From Candidatus Agathobaculum merdigallinarum (lineage in GTDB: Bacteria; Bacillota; Clostridia; Oscillospirales; Butyricicoccaceae), in assembly GCA_019115425.1 (NCBI GenBank), contig DXDO01000032.1, forward strand, positions 1 through 28,092: DNA of 28,092 nt, read 5' to 3'. The notes under the pieces are model-generated. The model saw nothing but the letters and a program-made list of their open reading frames with translations. It was not told the DNA's origin and ran no database searches. Positions 1 through 8,329 of this stretch are shown one piece after another (positions within the stretch are counted from its first letter, which is position 1; the number at the start of each line of letters is the position of its first letter). A program made the translations under genes and the position numbers.

Positions 1-1
1 C

Positions 2-2587
2 GACCAGAAGACCACCTCGCAGAACCCGCGCTCGACGGTCGGCACGGTCACCGAGATCTATGACTACCTGCGCCTGCTCTGGGCGAACATCGGCACGCCG
101 CACTGCCCCAAGTGCGGCAAGGAGATCCACCAGCAGACGATCGACCAGATCATCGACCGGCTGATGGCGCTCGAGGAAAAGACGCGCGTGCAGATCCTCG
201 CGCCGGTCATCCGCGGCAAAAAGGGCGAGCACGTCAAGGTGTTCGAGGACGCGCGCAAACAGGGCTATGTCCGCGTGCGCGTGGACGGCGAGGTGCGCGA
301 CCTTGCCGAGGAGATCAAGCTCAAAAAAACCCAGAAGCACAACATCGAGATCGTGGTCGACCGTGTGGTCATCCGCCCGGACGCGCGCGGCCGCATCACG
401 GACTCGGTCGAGACCGCGACCGCGCTGTCGGGCGGTCTGGTGATCGCGGACGTGATCGGCGGAGAGCCGCTTTCGTTCTCGCAGAACTATGCGTGCGAGG
501 ACTGCGGCATCTCGATCGAAGAGCTGACCCCGCGCATGTTCTCGTTCAACAACCCGTACGGCGCGTGCCCGGTGTGCACCGGCCTCGGCATGCAGAAGCG
601 CGTCGACCCGGAGCGCATCATCCCGAACCCCAAGCTGTCCATCAAGCAGGGCGCGATCCGCGCGTCCGGCTGGGGCAATGCCGATCCGGGCACGATTGCG
701 GCCATGTACTACAACGCGCTCGGCAAAAAGCACGGCTTTACGCTCGACACCCCGATCGAAGAACTGTCCGACGCGGCAATGCACGAGCTGCTGTATGGCA
801 CGGAAGAGCCGCTTGAGTTGTCGGTCAGCCGTGTGTCGGGCGGCGTGATGCGCCAGCCGTTCGAGGGCATTGTTACGAATCTTGAGCGCCGGTACAAGGA
901 AACCTCGAGCGACTATGCGCGCTCAGAGATTGAGGAGTGCATGAGCGAGATCCCGTGCCCGGCGTGCCACGGCCGTCGCCTGCGGCCTGAGGTGCTTGCG
1001 GTCACGATCGGCGGGCTGAACATTGCGGAGTTTTCGGAGAAGTCGGTCGTCAAGGCGATGGAATTCTTGCAGACCCTGCGCCTGACCGAGATGCAGCATA
1101 AAATCGGCGACCGCGTGATCAAGGAGATCAAGGACCGGCTGGGCTTCCTGCAGTCGGTCGGCCTGGAATACCTGACCCTGTCGCGCGCGTCGGGCACGCT
1201 GTCCGGCGGCGAGAGCCAGCGTATCCGGCTCGCGACGCAGATCGGCTCGTCGCTCATGGGCGTGCTGTATATCCTGGACGAGCCGTCCATCGGTCTGCAC
1301 CAGCGCGACAACGACAAGCTGCTCGCGACGCTGGGGCGTCTGCGCGACCTCGGCAATACGCTGATCGTGGTCGAGCACGACGAGGATACCATGTTCGCCG
1401 CCGACCATATCGTCGACATCGGCCCGGGCGCGGGCCGCAACGGCGGCGAGGTCGTGTTTGAGGGCACGGTAGATGAACTGCTGAAGAGTGAAAAGTCCAT
1501 CACCGGACAGTACCTGTCCGGCCGCAAGTGCATTCCCGTACCGGATGTCCGCCGCAAGGGCAATGGCAAAAAGCTGGTTGTCAAAGGCTGCGCGGTCAAC
1601 AACCTCAAGCACACGGACTTCACCATCCCGCTGGGCACGTTCACCTGCGTGACCGGTGTATCCGGCTCGGGCAAGTCCTCGTTTGTCAACGAGATCTTGT
1701 ACAAAAAGCTCGCCGCCGAGCTCAACGGCGCCAAGACGCGCGCGGGCGCGCACGATAAAATCACCGGCCTGTCCTATCTGGACAAGGTCATCAACATCAA
1801 CCAGTCGCCTATCGGGCGCACGCCGCGTTCCAATCCGGCGACCTACACCGGCGTATTCAACGATATCCGCGATCTGTTCGCCAAAACGGCGGACGCCAAG
1901 GCGCGCGGCTACGGGCCGAGCCGGTTTTCCTTCAACGTCAAGGGCGGCCGGTGCGAGGCCTGCGCGGGCGACGGCCTGCTGAAGATCGAGATGCACTTCC
2001 TGCCGGATGTGTATGTACCCTGCGACGTGTGCAAGGGCAAGCGGTACAACAAGGAGACGCTCGAGGTGCGCTACAAGGGCAAGAACATCTACGAAGTGCT
2101 CGATATGACGGTCGATGAGGCGTGTGAGTTCTTCGCCAACGTGCCCAAGATCGCGCGGCGGCTTGAAACCATGCGCGAGGTCGGGCTTGGCTACGTCAAG
2201 CTCGGGCAGTCGTCCACCACGCTGTCCGGCGGCGAGGCGCAGCGCGCCAAGCTCGCCACCGAGTTGTCCAAGCGCCCCACCGGCAAGACCATCTATATCC
2301 TCGACGAGCCGACCACCGGCCTGCACGTCGCGGACGTACACCGTCTGGTGAATGTGCTGCAAAAGCTGGTGGACGCGGGGAACACCGTGGTCGTCATCGA
2401 GCATAATCTGGATGTCATCAAGACCGCAGACTATATCCTCGACCTTGGTCCCGAAGGGGGCGACGGCGGCGGACGTCTGGTCGTATCCGGCACGCCGGAG
2501 GAGGTCGCGGCGTGTGAAAACTCCTACACCGGACAGTATCTGAAACCGGTGCTGGAACGTAAAAACCATGTAAAAAGCGAAGAATAA
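2..2587 (+). CDS. uvrA: Excinuclease ABC subunit A, 5' end missing
   Basis: UvrA is the DNA-damage-recognising ATPase of nucleotide excision repair and loads UvrB. The reading frame is open from base 2, so the N-terminus with the first Walker A lies upstream of the window; about 860 residues are present. Visible parts in order are a CPKCG zinc-binding segment, a CEDCG/CPVC zinc segment, an ABC signature LSGGESQR with YILDEPSIGLH, a second Walker A GVSGSGKSS, the C-terminal zinc module CEACAGDG to CDVCKG, a second signature LSGGEAQR and YILDEPTTGLH. Two ABC modules with inserted zinc fingers are diagnostic of UvrA. A terminator follows the stop, so the next operon is separate. Identification is certain; only the start is unknown. 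Confidence 0.98.
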   Translation, partial: DQKTTSQNPRSTVGTVTEIYDYLRLLWANIGTPHCPKCGKEIHQQTIDQIIDRLMALEEKTRVQILAPVIRGKKGEHVKVFEDARKQGYVRVRVDGEVRDLAEEIKLKKTQKHNIEIVVDRVVIRPDARGRITDSVETATALSGGLVIADVIGGEPLSFSQNYACEDCGISIEELTPRMFSFNNPYGACPVCTGLGMQKRVDPERIIPNPKLSIKQGAIRASGWGNADPGTIAAMYYNALGKKHGFTLDTPIEELSDAAMHELLYGTEEPLELSVSRVSGGVMRQPFEGIVTNLERRYKETSSDYARSEIEECMSEIPCPACHGRRLRPEVLAVTIGGLNIAEFSEKSVVKAMEFLQTLRLTEMQHKIGDRVIKEIKDRLGFLQSVGLEYLTLSRASGTLSGGESQRIRLATQIGSSLMGVLYILDEPSIGLHQRDNDKLLATLGRLRDLGNTLIVVEHDEDTMFAADHIVDIGPGAGRNGGEVVFEGTVDELLKSEKSITGQYLSGRKCIPVPDVRRKGNGKKLVVKGCAVNNLKHTDFTIPLGTFTCVTGVSGSGKSSFVNEILYKKLAAELNGAKTRAGAHDKITGLSYLDKVININQSPIGRTPRSNPATYTGVFNDIRDLFAKTADAKARGYGPSRFSFNVKGGRCEACAGDGLLKIEMHFLPDVYVPCDVCKGKRYNKETLEVRYKGKNIYEVLDMTVDEACEFFANVPKIARRLETMREVGLGYVKLGQSSTTLSGGEAQRAKLATELSKRPTGKTIYILDEPTTGLHVADVHRLVNVLQKLVDAGNTVVVIEHNLDVIKTADYILDLGPEGGDGGGRLVVSGTPEEVAACENSYTGQYLKPVLERKNHVKSEE

Positions 2588-2606
2588 CAAACTTTTAGGA
2601 GCGATT

Positions 2607-2639
2607 AGCGGGTATTCTGTTGTGGAATGCCCGCTTTTT
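2607..2639 (+). terminator. Rho-independent terminator of uvrA
   Basis: An 11-bp stem (2607-2617 with 2625-2635, one G-U pair) closes a 7-nt loop and is followed by a T run. It lies 20 bp after the uvrA stop and before the next promoter. Confidence 0.85.
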
Positions 2640-2657
2640 GCAATTTGCATAAAAATG

Positions 2658-2686
2658 TTGAGCTTCTGGGCGTGTTTTGGTATAAT
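2658..2686 (+). promoter_or_regulatory. Sigma-A promoter of the recJ-rel operon
   Basis: TTGAGC at 2658-2663 and a consensus TATAAT at 2681-2686 are separated by 17 bp. The site sits between the uvrA terminator and recJ and is the only good promoter seen ahead of recJ. Confidence 0.8.
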
Positions 2687-2719
2687 AATCGTAATAAAAA
2701 ATAAATGAGGGAGTTTGTT

Positions 2720-4795
2720 ATGAAAACAAAGCGATGGGTCATCGCCGCGCCCGACCGGGCGCGTGTGGGTGCGCTCTCGCGCGAAGGCGAGTATGCGCCG
2801 CTGACGGCTGCGGTGCTTGCGGCGCGTGGGATCGACACCCCGCAGGCTGCGGCGGCGTACCTCAGCCGCGATCGATCCGGCCTGTGCGATCCGCTGCTGT
2901 TGACCGACATGGATAAGGCTGTGGCGGTCATTCGCAGCGCGCTGGAGCGGGGCGAGCATATCGTCGTCTACGGCGATTACGACGTGGACGGCGTCACCGC
3001 TACCTGCATTCTGGTGGATTACCTGCGCAGCCGCGGCGCGGTATGTGAATATTACATCCCCAACCGTCTGCGCGAGGGCTACGGCCTGTCCCGCGAGGCG
3101 ATGGAACGACTCTATGAGCAGGGTACGCGCCTGCTGATTACGGTGGACTCCGGCATCACGGCGGATGCGGAGATCGCGGTCGCGCGCGAGCTTGGGATGC
3201 GCGTTGTGATCACCGACCATCATGAGTGCCACGACACGCTGCCGGAGGCGGACGCGGTTGTGGACTGCAAGCGGTCGGACTGCCGCTATCCGTTCGACAG
3301 TCTGGCGGGCGTGGGCGTGGCGTTCAAGCTGATCTGTGCGCTTGAGGGCGACGCGGATGCGGCGCTCGACCGCTACGCCGATCTGGTCGCGCTGGGAACG
3401 GTGGCGGATGTGATGCCGATTGTGGGCGAAAACCGCGTCATCGTGGCCGAGGGATTGAAAAAAATGGCCGAGACCAGCAATGTCGGTTTGGAAATGCTGC
3501 TGCGGGAAGCGGGCATGAAGCACAAGCGCCTGACCTCGTCCACCATCAGCTTTGTGCTGGCGCCGCGCATCAACGCGGCAGGGCGCATGGGGCATGCCGA
3601 ACTGGCGGCCGAGCTGTTTTTGACGCACGACCCCGTGCGCGCGCAGACGCTCGCCGCGCGCCTGTGCGAGCAGAACAAGCTGCGGCAGAATGAGGAGAAC
3701 GAGATTTTGACACAGGCGCTTACCCGCCTGCGGAAGGAATATAACCCGCTTGAGGATAAGATCATTGTGCTGGCGGGCAAGGGCTGGCACCACGGCGTGA
3801 TCGGGATTGTCTGCTCGCGCCTGTGCGACCGCTATGGCTGCCCAGTGGTGCTGATCGCGCTGGATGAGGACGGAACGGGCAAGGGCTCGGGCCGGTCGGT
3901 GGGGGGCTTTAACCTGTTTGAGGCGCTGTCCTCCTGCTCGGATCTGCTTGAGCGCTACGGCGGCCATGAGCTTGCCGCCGGTTTGACCGTGAGCGCGGAT
4001 AAGATCGACGAGCTGCGCGCGCGTCTGCGGGATTACGCGGAAGCGCATATCTCCATGGCGGAGCTGGTGCCCCAGCAGCATATCGACTGCATGGTGCGGC
4101 CGGAGTGGCTGACCATTCCGAATATCGAGGCGCTTTCCGTGCTCGAGCCGTACGGTATGCGCAACCCCGAGCCGGTGTTCTGCATAAAAAACATGACGGT
4201 GGAGGATATCACGCCGATTTCGTCCGACCGGCATGTGCGCCTGACGCTGATGAGGGATGGCATGCGGTTTTCTGCGGTGCTGTTCGGCACGGGCGCGGGC
4301 GGCCTCGGCTTTGTCGAGGGCAACACGGTGGACGCGGCCTTTCACCTTGAGATCAACGAGTTCCGCGGCCGCCGTTCGGTGCAGCTGACGCTGTGCGACG
4401 TGCAGCTGAGCGAGTGCGAGCACATGGCGGACCAGAAGCTGCTCAACGTATACAACACCTACATGGCCGACGGGCCGCTGACCGCGCGCGAGGCGCGCCT
4501 TCTGCTGCCCGACCGCAAGGATCTGGTGGCAGTGTGGCGGCACATCGTGTGCCGCGCGGAGGACGGCCGGCTGTCCGTGCCGGACGGGGCGCTTTCGCGC
4601 CGCGTGGCGTGGGAGAGCCGCCGCGATATCAACATCGGCAAGCTGTTTGTGTGCCTGGACGTGTTTTCTGAGTCGGGGCTGATCAGCTACCATTTCAAAG
4701 AGGGGATGCTCAACATCCTGCTCAAGCCTTACAAGGGTAAGGCGGATATATCTGGTTCGGTCGTTCTTGCCACGCTGCAAAGCATGGCGGGATGA
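2720..4795 (+). CDS. recJ: Single-stranded-DNA-specific exonuclease RecJ
   Basis: RecJ is a 5'-3' single-strand exonuclease of the DHH family used in recombination and repair. The 691-residue product has the metal-binding DYDVDG motif (residues 86-91), TVDSG, the TDHH motif (165-168), a DHHA1 region with GWHHGVIG and GRSVGGFNL...GGHELAAG, then an OB-fold and the C-terminal extension seen in Firmicute RecJ. I chose ATG 2720 because GAGGGAG lies 6 bp upstream; an in-frame ATG at 2705 would add five residues but has no ribosome site. The stop overlaps an ATG that could start rel. Confidence in function is high. Confidence 0.96.
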   Translation: MKTKRWVIAAPDRARVGALSREGEYAPLTAAVLAARGIDTPQAAAAYLSRDRSGLCDPLLLTDMDKAVAVIRSALERGEHIVVYGDYDVDGVTATCILVDYLRSRGAVCEYYIPNRLREGYGLSREAMERLYEQGTRLLITVDSGITADAEIAVARELGMRVVITDHHECHDTLPEADAVVDCKRSDCRYPFDSLAGVGVAFKLICALEGDADAALDRYADLVALGTVADVMPIVGENRVIVAEGLKKMAETSNVGLEMLLREAGMKHKRLTSSTISFVLAPRINAAGRMGHAELAAELFLTHDPVRAQTLAARLCEQNKLRQNEENEILTQALTRLRKEYNPLEDKIIVLAGKGWHHGVIGIVCSRLCDRYGCPVVLIALDEDGTGKGSGRSVGGFNLFEALSSCSDLLERYGGHELAAGLTVSADKIDELRARLRDYAEAHISMAELVPQQHIDCMVRPEWLTIPNIEALSVLEPYGMRNPEPVFCIKNMTVEDITPISSDRHVRLTLMRDGMRFSAVLFGTGAGGLGFVEGNTVDAAFHLEINEFRGRRSVQLTLCDVQLSECEHMADQKLLNVYNTYMADGPLTAREARLLLPDRKDLVAVWRHIVCRAEDGRLSVPDGALSRRVAWESRRDINIGKLFVCLDVFSESGLISYHFKEGMLNILLKPYKGKADISGSVVLATLQSMAG

Positions 4796-4815
4796 ACGGA
4801 ATGGGGGAACAAAGT

Positions 4816-6999
4816 ATGCAGAACAAACTGGATTTTTTGCTTGAGCGCGTGCAAAAGCAGAACTCGCAGGCCAACATCCGCAAGATTCGCGCGGCCTATG
4901 AATGCGCCGCGGCGGCGCACGAGGGGCAGAAGCGCAAAAACGGCGAGCCGTATATCATCCATCCGGTCTCGGTGGCGGAAATTGTGGTCGAGATGGGGCT
5001 GGACACGGACTCGATCTGCGCCGCGCTGCTGCATGACTGCATCGAGGATACGGATTTCGGTTATAAAGAAATTGAGAATAAGTTCGGCACGCCGGTTGCC
5101 GAGCTGGTGGACGGCGTCACCCGCCTGGGCATGCTGCGCTATTCCAAGGAGCAGGAGCAGTTTGAAGACCTGCGCAAGATGTTCCTTGCCATGGCCAAGG
5201 ACATCCGCGTCATTTTGATCAAGCTGGCCGACCGCCTGCACAATGCGCGCACCTTCCAGTATCTGCCCGAGCGCAAGCAGCGCGACAAGGCGCTGGAGAC
5301 CATGGAGATTTACGCCCCCATCGCGCACCGTCTGGGCATGAGCCGCATCAAGTGGGAGCTGGAGGATCTGTGCCTCAAGGTGCTCGACCCGATCGGGTAT
5401 AACGAGATCGTCGAGGGCCTGAAAGCCCAGAGCGAACAGCACGAGGAGTTCCTCAAGGGGATTCAGGAGCGCATCAGCGAAAAACTCAAGGAAGCGAACA
5501 TCCCCAACACCATCTCGGCGCGCGTCAAGCACATCTATTCGATTTACCGCAAAATGTACGCCCAGCACAAGACCATCGACGAGATCTACGATATCTGCGC
5601 GGTGCGCGTGATCGTGGATACGGTTGCGGACTGCTACAATGTGCTCGGCTATGTGCACGACCTGTATAAGCCCATTCCCGGGCGTTTTAAGGACTATATC
5701 TCCACGCCCAAGCCCAACGGCTACCAGTCGCTGCACACGACGGTCATCGGCAGGGCGGGCGTGCCCTTCGAGATCCAGATCCGCACCACCGAGATGCACA
5801 AAATGGCGGAATACGGCGTTGCGGCGCACTGGAAATACAAGCAGGGCCTGAGCAAAAAGGGCAACGAGGAAGCCTTTGCGTGGATTCGCCAGCTGCTCGA
5901 AGCGCAGCAGGACACCGAGGCGGAGGATTTCATCAAGAATATCAAGGTCGATCTGTTCGCGGATGAGGTATTCGTGTTCACGCCCAAGGGCGACGTGGTC
6001 AACATGCCCGCAGGCGCGACCCCGATCGACCTGGCATACGCCATTCACTCGGCGGTCGGCAACCGCATGACCGGCTGCAAGATCAACGGCCGCATCGCGC
6101 CGATCGACAGCCAGCTGAAAAACGGCGATATCGTCGAGATCCTGACCTCCAAGGAGGCGCACGGACCCAGCCGCGACTGGGTAAAGATCGTCAAGACGAC
6201 CGAGGCGCGCAACAAGATCAAACAGTGGTTCAAGAAGGAGTGCCGCGAGGAGAATATCATCAATGGCCGCGAGGATCTGGACCGCGAGCTGCGCGCCAAC
6301 CTGCTGTACAACGGCTTTTATGAGAACGAGGAAGTGCAGAAGAACACGCTCAACAAGTTCTCGTTCGGCACGATGGATGAACTGTATGCCGCCATCGGCT
6401 ACGGCGGCATCACGCTGACCAAGGTCATCAACAAGGTCAAGGACGACGTGGGCAAGCTGCGCCGCCAGCGCGAACTGGCCGAGCGCGCCGCGCATCCGCA
6501 GCCGGAGCAGCCGCACAAGCGCATCACCAAGAGCGCGACCGGCGTGGTGGTCGAGGGGATCGACAACTGTCTGGTCAAGTTCGCGCGCTGCTGTACGCCC
6601 ATCCCGGGCGACGAGATCGTCGGCTTTGTCACGCGCGGCTACGGCGTGTCCATCCACCGGCGGGACTGTGTCAACGTGCATATCAATGAGGACCCCGACC
6701 GCTGGCTGCATGCCTGGTGGGACGAGGACCTTGTGGTGTCCGACCGTTCGAACCGGTTCTCGACCGGCCTGCAGATCTCCACGCGCAACCGCATCGGCGT
6801 GCTGAGCGATGTGACCGCAGTACTTGCGGCGGGCAAGATCAATGTACACGAGATCTCGGCGCGCGACCTCAACGACGGATTTGCCATCATCAACGCGCTG
6901 GTGGATGTGGCGGGCGTGCACCAGCTCGACAATCTGATCAGCCGCATCCGGTCGATCAAGGGCGTGGTGGATGTGACGCGAACGGTAGACACAAACTGA
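4816..6999 (+). CDS. rel: Bifunctional (p)ppGpp synthetase/hydrolase, RelA/SpoT family
   Basis: This enzyme makes and degrades the stringent-response alarmone (p)ppGpp. In 727 residues it shows an HD hydrolase domain with HDCIED (73-78), a synthetase domain with YSIYRKM and GYQSLHT, a TGS domain (about 385-445), a conserved FARCCTPIPGDEI segment and a C-terminal ACT domain. RFKD at 290-293 is the basic form of the RxKD/ExDD motif, typical of bifunctional enzymes rather than E. coli RelA-like synthetases; the intact HD motif agrees. ATG 4816 is preferred because GGGGGA lies 7 bp upstream. An ATG at 4792 overlaps the recJ stop and would add eight residues. Translational coupling with recJ is possible. 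Confidence 0.96.
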   Translation: MQNKLDFLLERVQKQNSQANIRKIRAAYECAAAAHEGQKRKNGEPYIIHPVSVAEIVVEMGLDTDSICAALLHDCIEDTDFGYKEIENKFGTPVAELVDGVTRLGMLRYSKEQEQFEDLRKMFLAMAKDIRVILIKLADRLHNARTFQYLPERKQRDKALETMEIYAPIAHRLGMSRIKWELEDLCLKVLDPIGYNEIVEGLKAQSEQHEEFLKGIQERISEKLKEANIPNTISARVKHIYSIYRKMYAQHKTIDEIYDICAVRVIVDTVADCYNVLGYVHDLYKPIPGRFKDYISTPKPNGYQSLHTTVIGRAGVPFEIQIRTTEMHKMAEYGVAAHWKYKQGLSKKGNEEAFAWIRQLLEAQQDTEAEDFIKNIKVDLFADEVFVFTPKGDVVNMPAGATPIDLAYAIHSAVGNRMTGCKINGRIAPIDSQLKNGDIVEILTSKEAHGPSRDWVKIVKTTEARNKIKQWFKKECREENIINGREDLDRELRANLLYNGFYENEEVQKNTLNKFSFGTMDELYAAIGYGGITLTKVINKVKDDVGKLRRQRELAERAAHPQPEQPHKRITKSATGVVVEGIDNCLVKFARCCTPIPGDEIVGFVTRGYGVSIHRRDCVNVHINEDPDRWLHAWWDEDLVVSDRSNRFSTGLQISTRNRIGVLSDVTAVLAAGKINVHEISARDLNDGFAIINALVDVAGVHQLDNLISRIRSIKGVVDVTRTVDTN

Positions 7000-7226
7000 A
7001 AGATTCGATTGCGGCGTACAGCCGCAATCGAGGGGGGACGCACCGCGGCATAGCCGCGGATGCATCCCAGAAAGCGAAAAAGTTCCGACAAGCGAAACTT
7101 TTTCGCTTTTAGGAGAATAAAAACTGTGATACATGCTCCCAGTTTTTATGAAAAATGCCGCGAAGCGGCATTTTTCCGTTAGAAGCTGTGTGGTTTGGTA
7201 CAGATTTAGGAAACGGAGATAAACTT
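7000..7226 (+). other. Gap between rel and dtd filled with hairpins
   Basis: No gene is seen. In order there are a GC hairpin (about 7006-7028, GATTGCGGC with GCCGCAATC), a CCGCGGC-type palindrome near 7043-7059, an A/T-rich hairpin with arms AAAGCGAAAAAGT and ACTTTTTCGCTTT (about 7073-7110), the repeat module at 7118-7148, and a terminator-like hairpin at 7151-7175. The whole gap looks like a decayed mosaic of intergenic repeat units. Confidence 0.7.
7118..7175 (+). repeat. Intergenic tandem-hairpin repeat, copy A
   Basis: Hairpin 1 has the stem TAAAAACTG / CAGTTTTTA (7118-7126 with 7140-7148) and the 13-nt loop TGATACATGCTCC. After two bases comes hairpin 2, AAAAATGCCGC / GCGGCATTTTT (7151-7161 with 7165-7175). 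The same two-hairpin order and nearly the same loop recur behind hpf (minus strand, 20285-20309) and behind glyA (26999-27027). Hairpin 2 could act as a bidirectional terminator for rel. Confidence 0.85.
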
Positions 7227-7676
7227 ATGAGGGCACTCATTCAGCGCGTGGCGCGCGCGTCGGTGACGATCGACGGCGCGGTGCACGGCAAGATCGGGCA
7301 GGGCTTTCTGGTGCTGCTCGGCATTACGGACGGGGATACTGTGGAGGACGCGGTATATCTCGCGGACAAGACGGTCAAACTGCGCGTGTTTACGGATGAA
7401 AACGACAAGATGAACCGCTCGCTCGCAGACGTGGGCGGCGGGATTCTGGTGGTATCGCAGTTTACGCTGTATGGGGACTGCAAAAAGGGCAACCGGCCGA
7501 GCTTCACCGCCGCCGCGCGTCCGGAGACTGCGATCCCGCTGTATGAAGCGTTTATCGCGCGCTGCCGCGAGAGCGGCCTGCCGGTCGAAACCGGCGAGTT
7601 CGGCGCGGATATGAAGGTTGACCTGCTCAACGACGGGCCGGTCACACTGTGGATGGACACCGCTCAGATGCGGTGA
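7227..7676 (+). CDS. dtd: D-aminoacyl-tRNA deacylase
   Basis: Dtd hydrolyses D-aminoacyl-tRNA (and mischarged Gly-tRNA-Ala), recycling the tRNA. The 149-residue product has the family length, starts MRALIQRVARASVTI, and carries the active-site motif SQFTLYGDCKKGNRPSF and the C-terminal NDGPVT segment, which contributes the Gly-cisPro loop. ATG 7227 is preceded by CGGAGA; longer in-frame extensions run into the upstream hairpin region and lack a ribosome site. The rel-dtd order is common in Firmicutes. It is followed 17 bp later by a hydrolase with a strong ribosome site, so they are probably cotranscribed. Confidence 0.96.
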   Translation: MRALIQRVARASVTIDGAVHGKIGQGFLVLLGITDGDTVEDAVYLADKTVKLRVFTDENDKMNRSLADVGGGILVVSQFTLYGDCKKGNRPSFTAAARPETAIPLYEAFIARCRESGLPVETGEFGADMKVDLLNDGPVTLWMDTAQMR

Positions 7677-7693
7677 AGAAAAGGAGACAGCTT

Positions 7694-8329
7694 ATGAAAA
7701 TCATGCAGCTTTGCGTCGGCATGGTCGGCACGAATTGCTATATTGTATACGATGAAAACACCCGCGAGGCCGCGGTGATCGACCCGGGCGACAACGCGCC
7801 CTCGATCCTGAACGCGGTCCAGCAGGAAAAGCTCGCGGTCAAGTACGTTCTGCTGACGCACGCGCATTTCGACCATATCCTTGCCGCGCATGAGGTGTTG
7901 GAGGCGACGGGCGCGCAGTATGTCGTGCCGGAGGGCGATCTGTGGCTGCTGGACCGCAATAATATGGGCCAGTTCCGCTCGCTCGCGCGCACCTATATCG
8001 AGGACAAACCGGATATTCTGGCAAAGGAGGGTACGGAGGTCACCTTCGGCGGCATCACTGCGACTTATATGAACACGCCCGGCCACACGCCCGGCTCGTC
8101 GGTCATCCAAATGGGCGACTGCCTGTTTACGGGCGACACCCTGTTCCGCCACGAATGCGGCCGATGCGATCTGGAGGGCGGCGATTTCGGCCAGATGCTC
8201 CAGTCGCTGAAGCGTCTGCACGACCTTGACGGCGACTACAAGGTGCTGCCCGGGCACGAAGGCCTCTCCACCCTGTCTGAGGAACGTGCGGCCAACCCGT
8301 ATATGCTGCAGGCGGTCGGGAAACGATGA
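7694..8329 (+). CDS. Glyoxalase-II-like metallo-beta-lactamase-fold hydrolase
   Basis: This is a binuclear metal hydrolase of the MBL fold, of the small stand-alone clostridial type next to dtd and hemZ. In 211 residues it has the signature THAHFDH, the second metal ligand in NTPGHTPGSS, TGDTLF with the bridging Asp, and a final PGHEG. The length and lack of the C-terminal helical domain of true GloB favour a YcbL-like or general thioester hydrolase; the substrate cannot be told from sequence. ATG 7694 has AAGGAGA seven bases upstream. Its stop overlaps the hemZ start (ATGA), indicating coupling. Confidence 0.9.
   Translation: MKIMQLCVGMVGTNCYIVYDENTREAAVIDPGDNAPSILNAVQQEKLAVKYVLLTHAHFDHILAAHEVLEATGAQYVVPEGDLWLLDRNNMGQFRSLARTYIEDKPDILAKEGTEVTFGGITATYMNTPGHTPGSSVIQMGDCLFTGDTLFRHECGRCDLEGGDFGQMLQSLKRLHDLDGDYKVLPGHEGLSTLSEERAANPYMLQAVGKR

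Noticed and set aside
923..4780. A 1285-codon open frame on the minus strand across uvrA and recJ, and similar long ones at 4729-7134 and 25582-26979
   Set aside because: They lie antisense to genes with clear family motifs, are rich in Arg, His, Ala and Gln, have no ribosome site and show no recognisable domain. In GC-rich genes the opposite frame is often open by codon bias.
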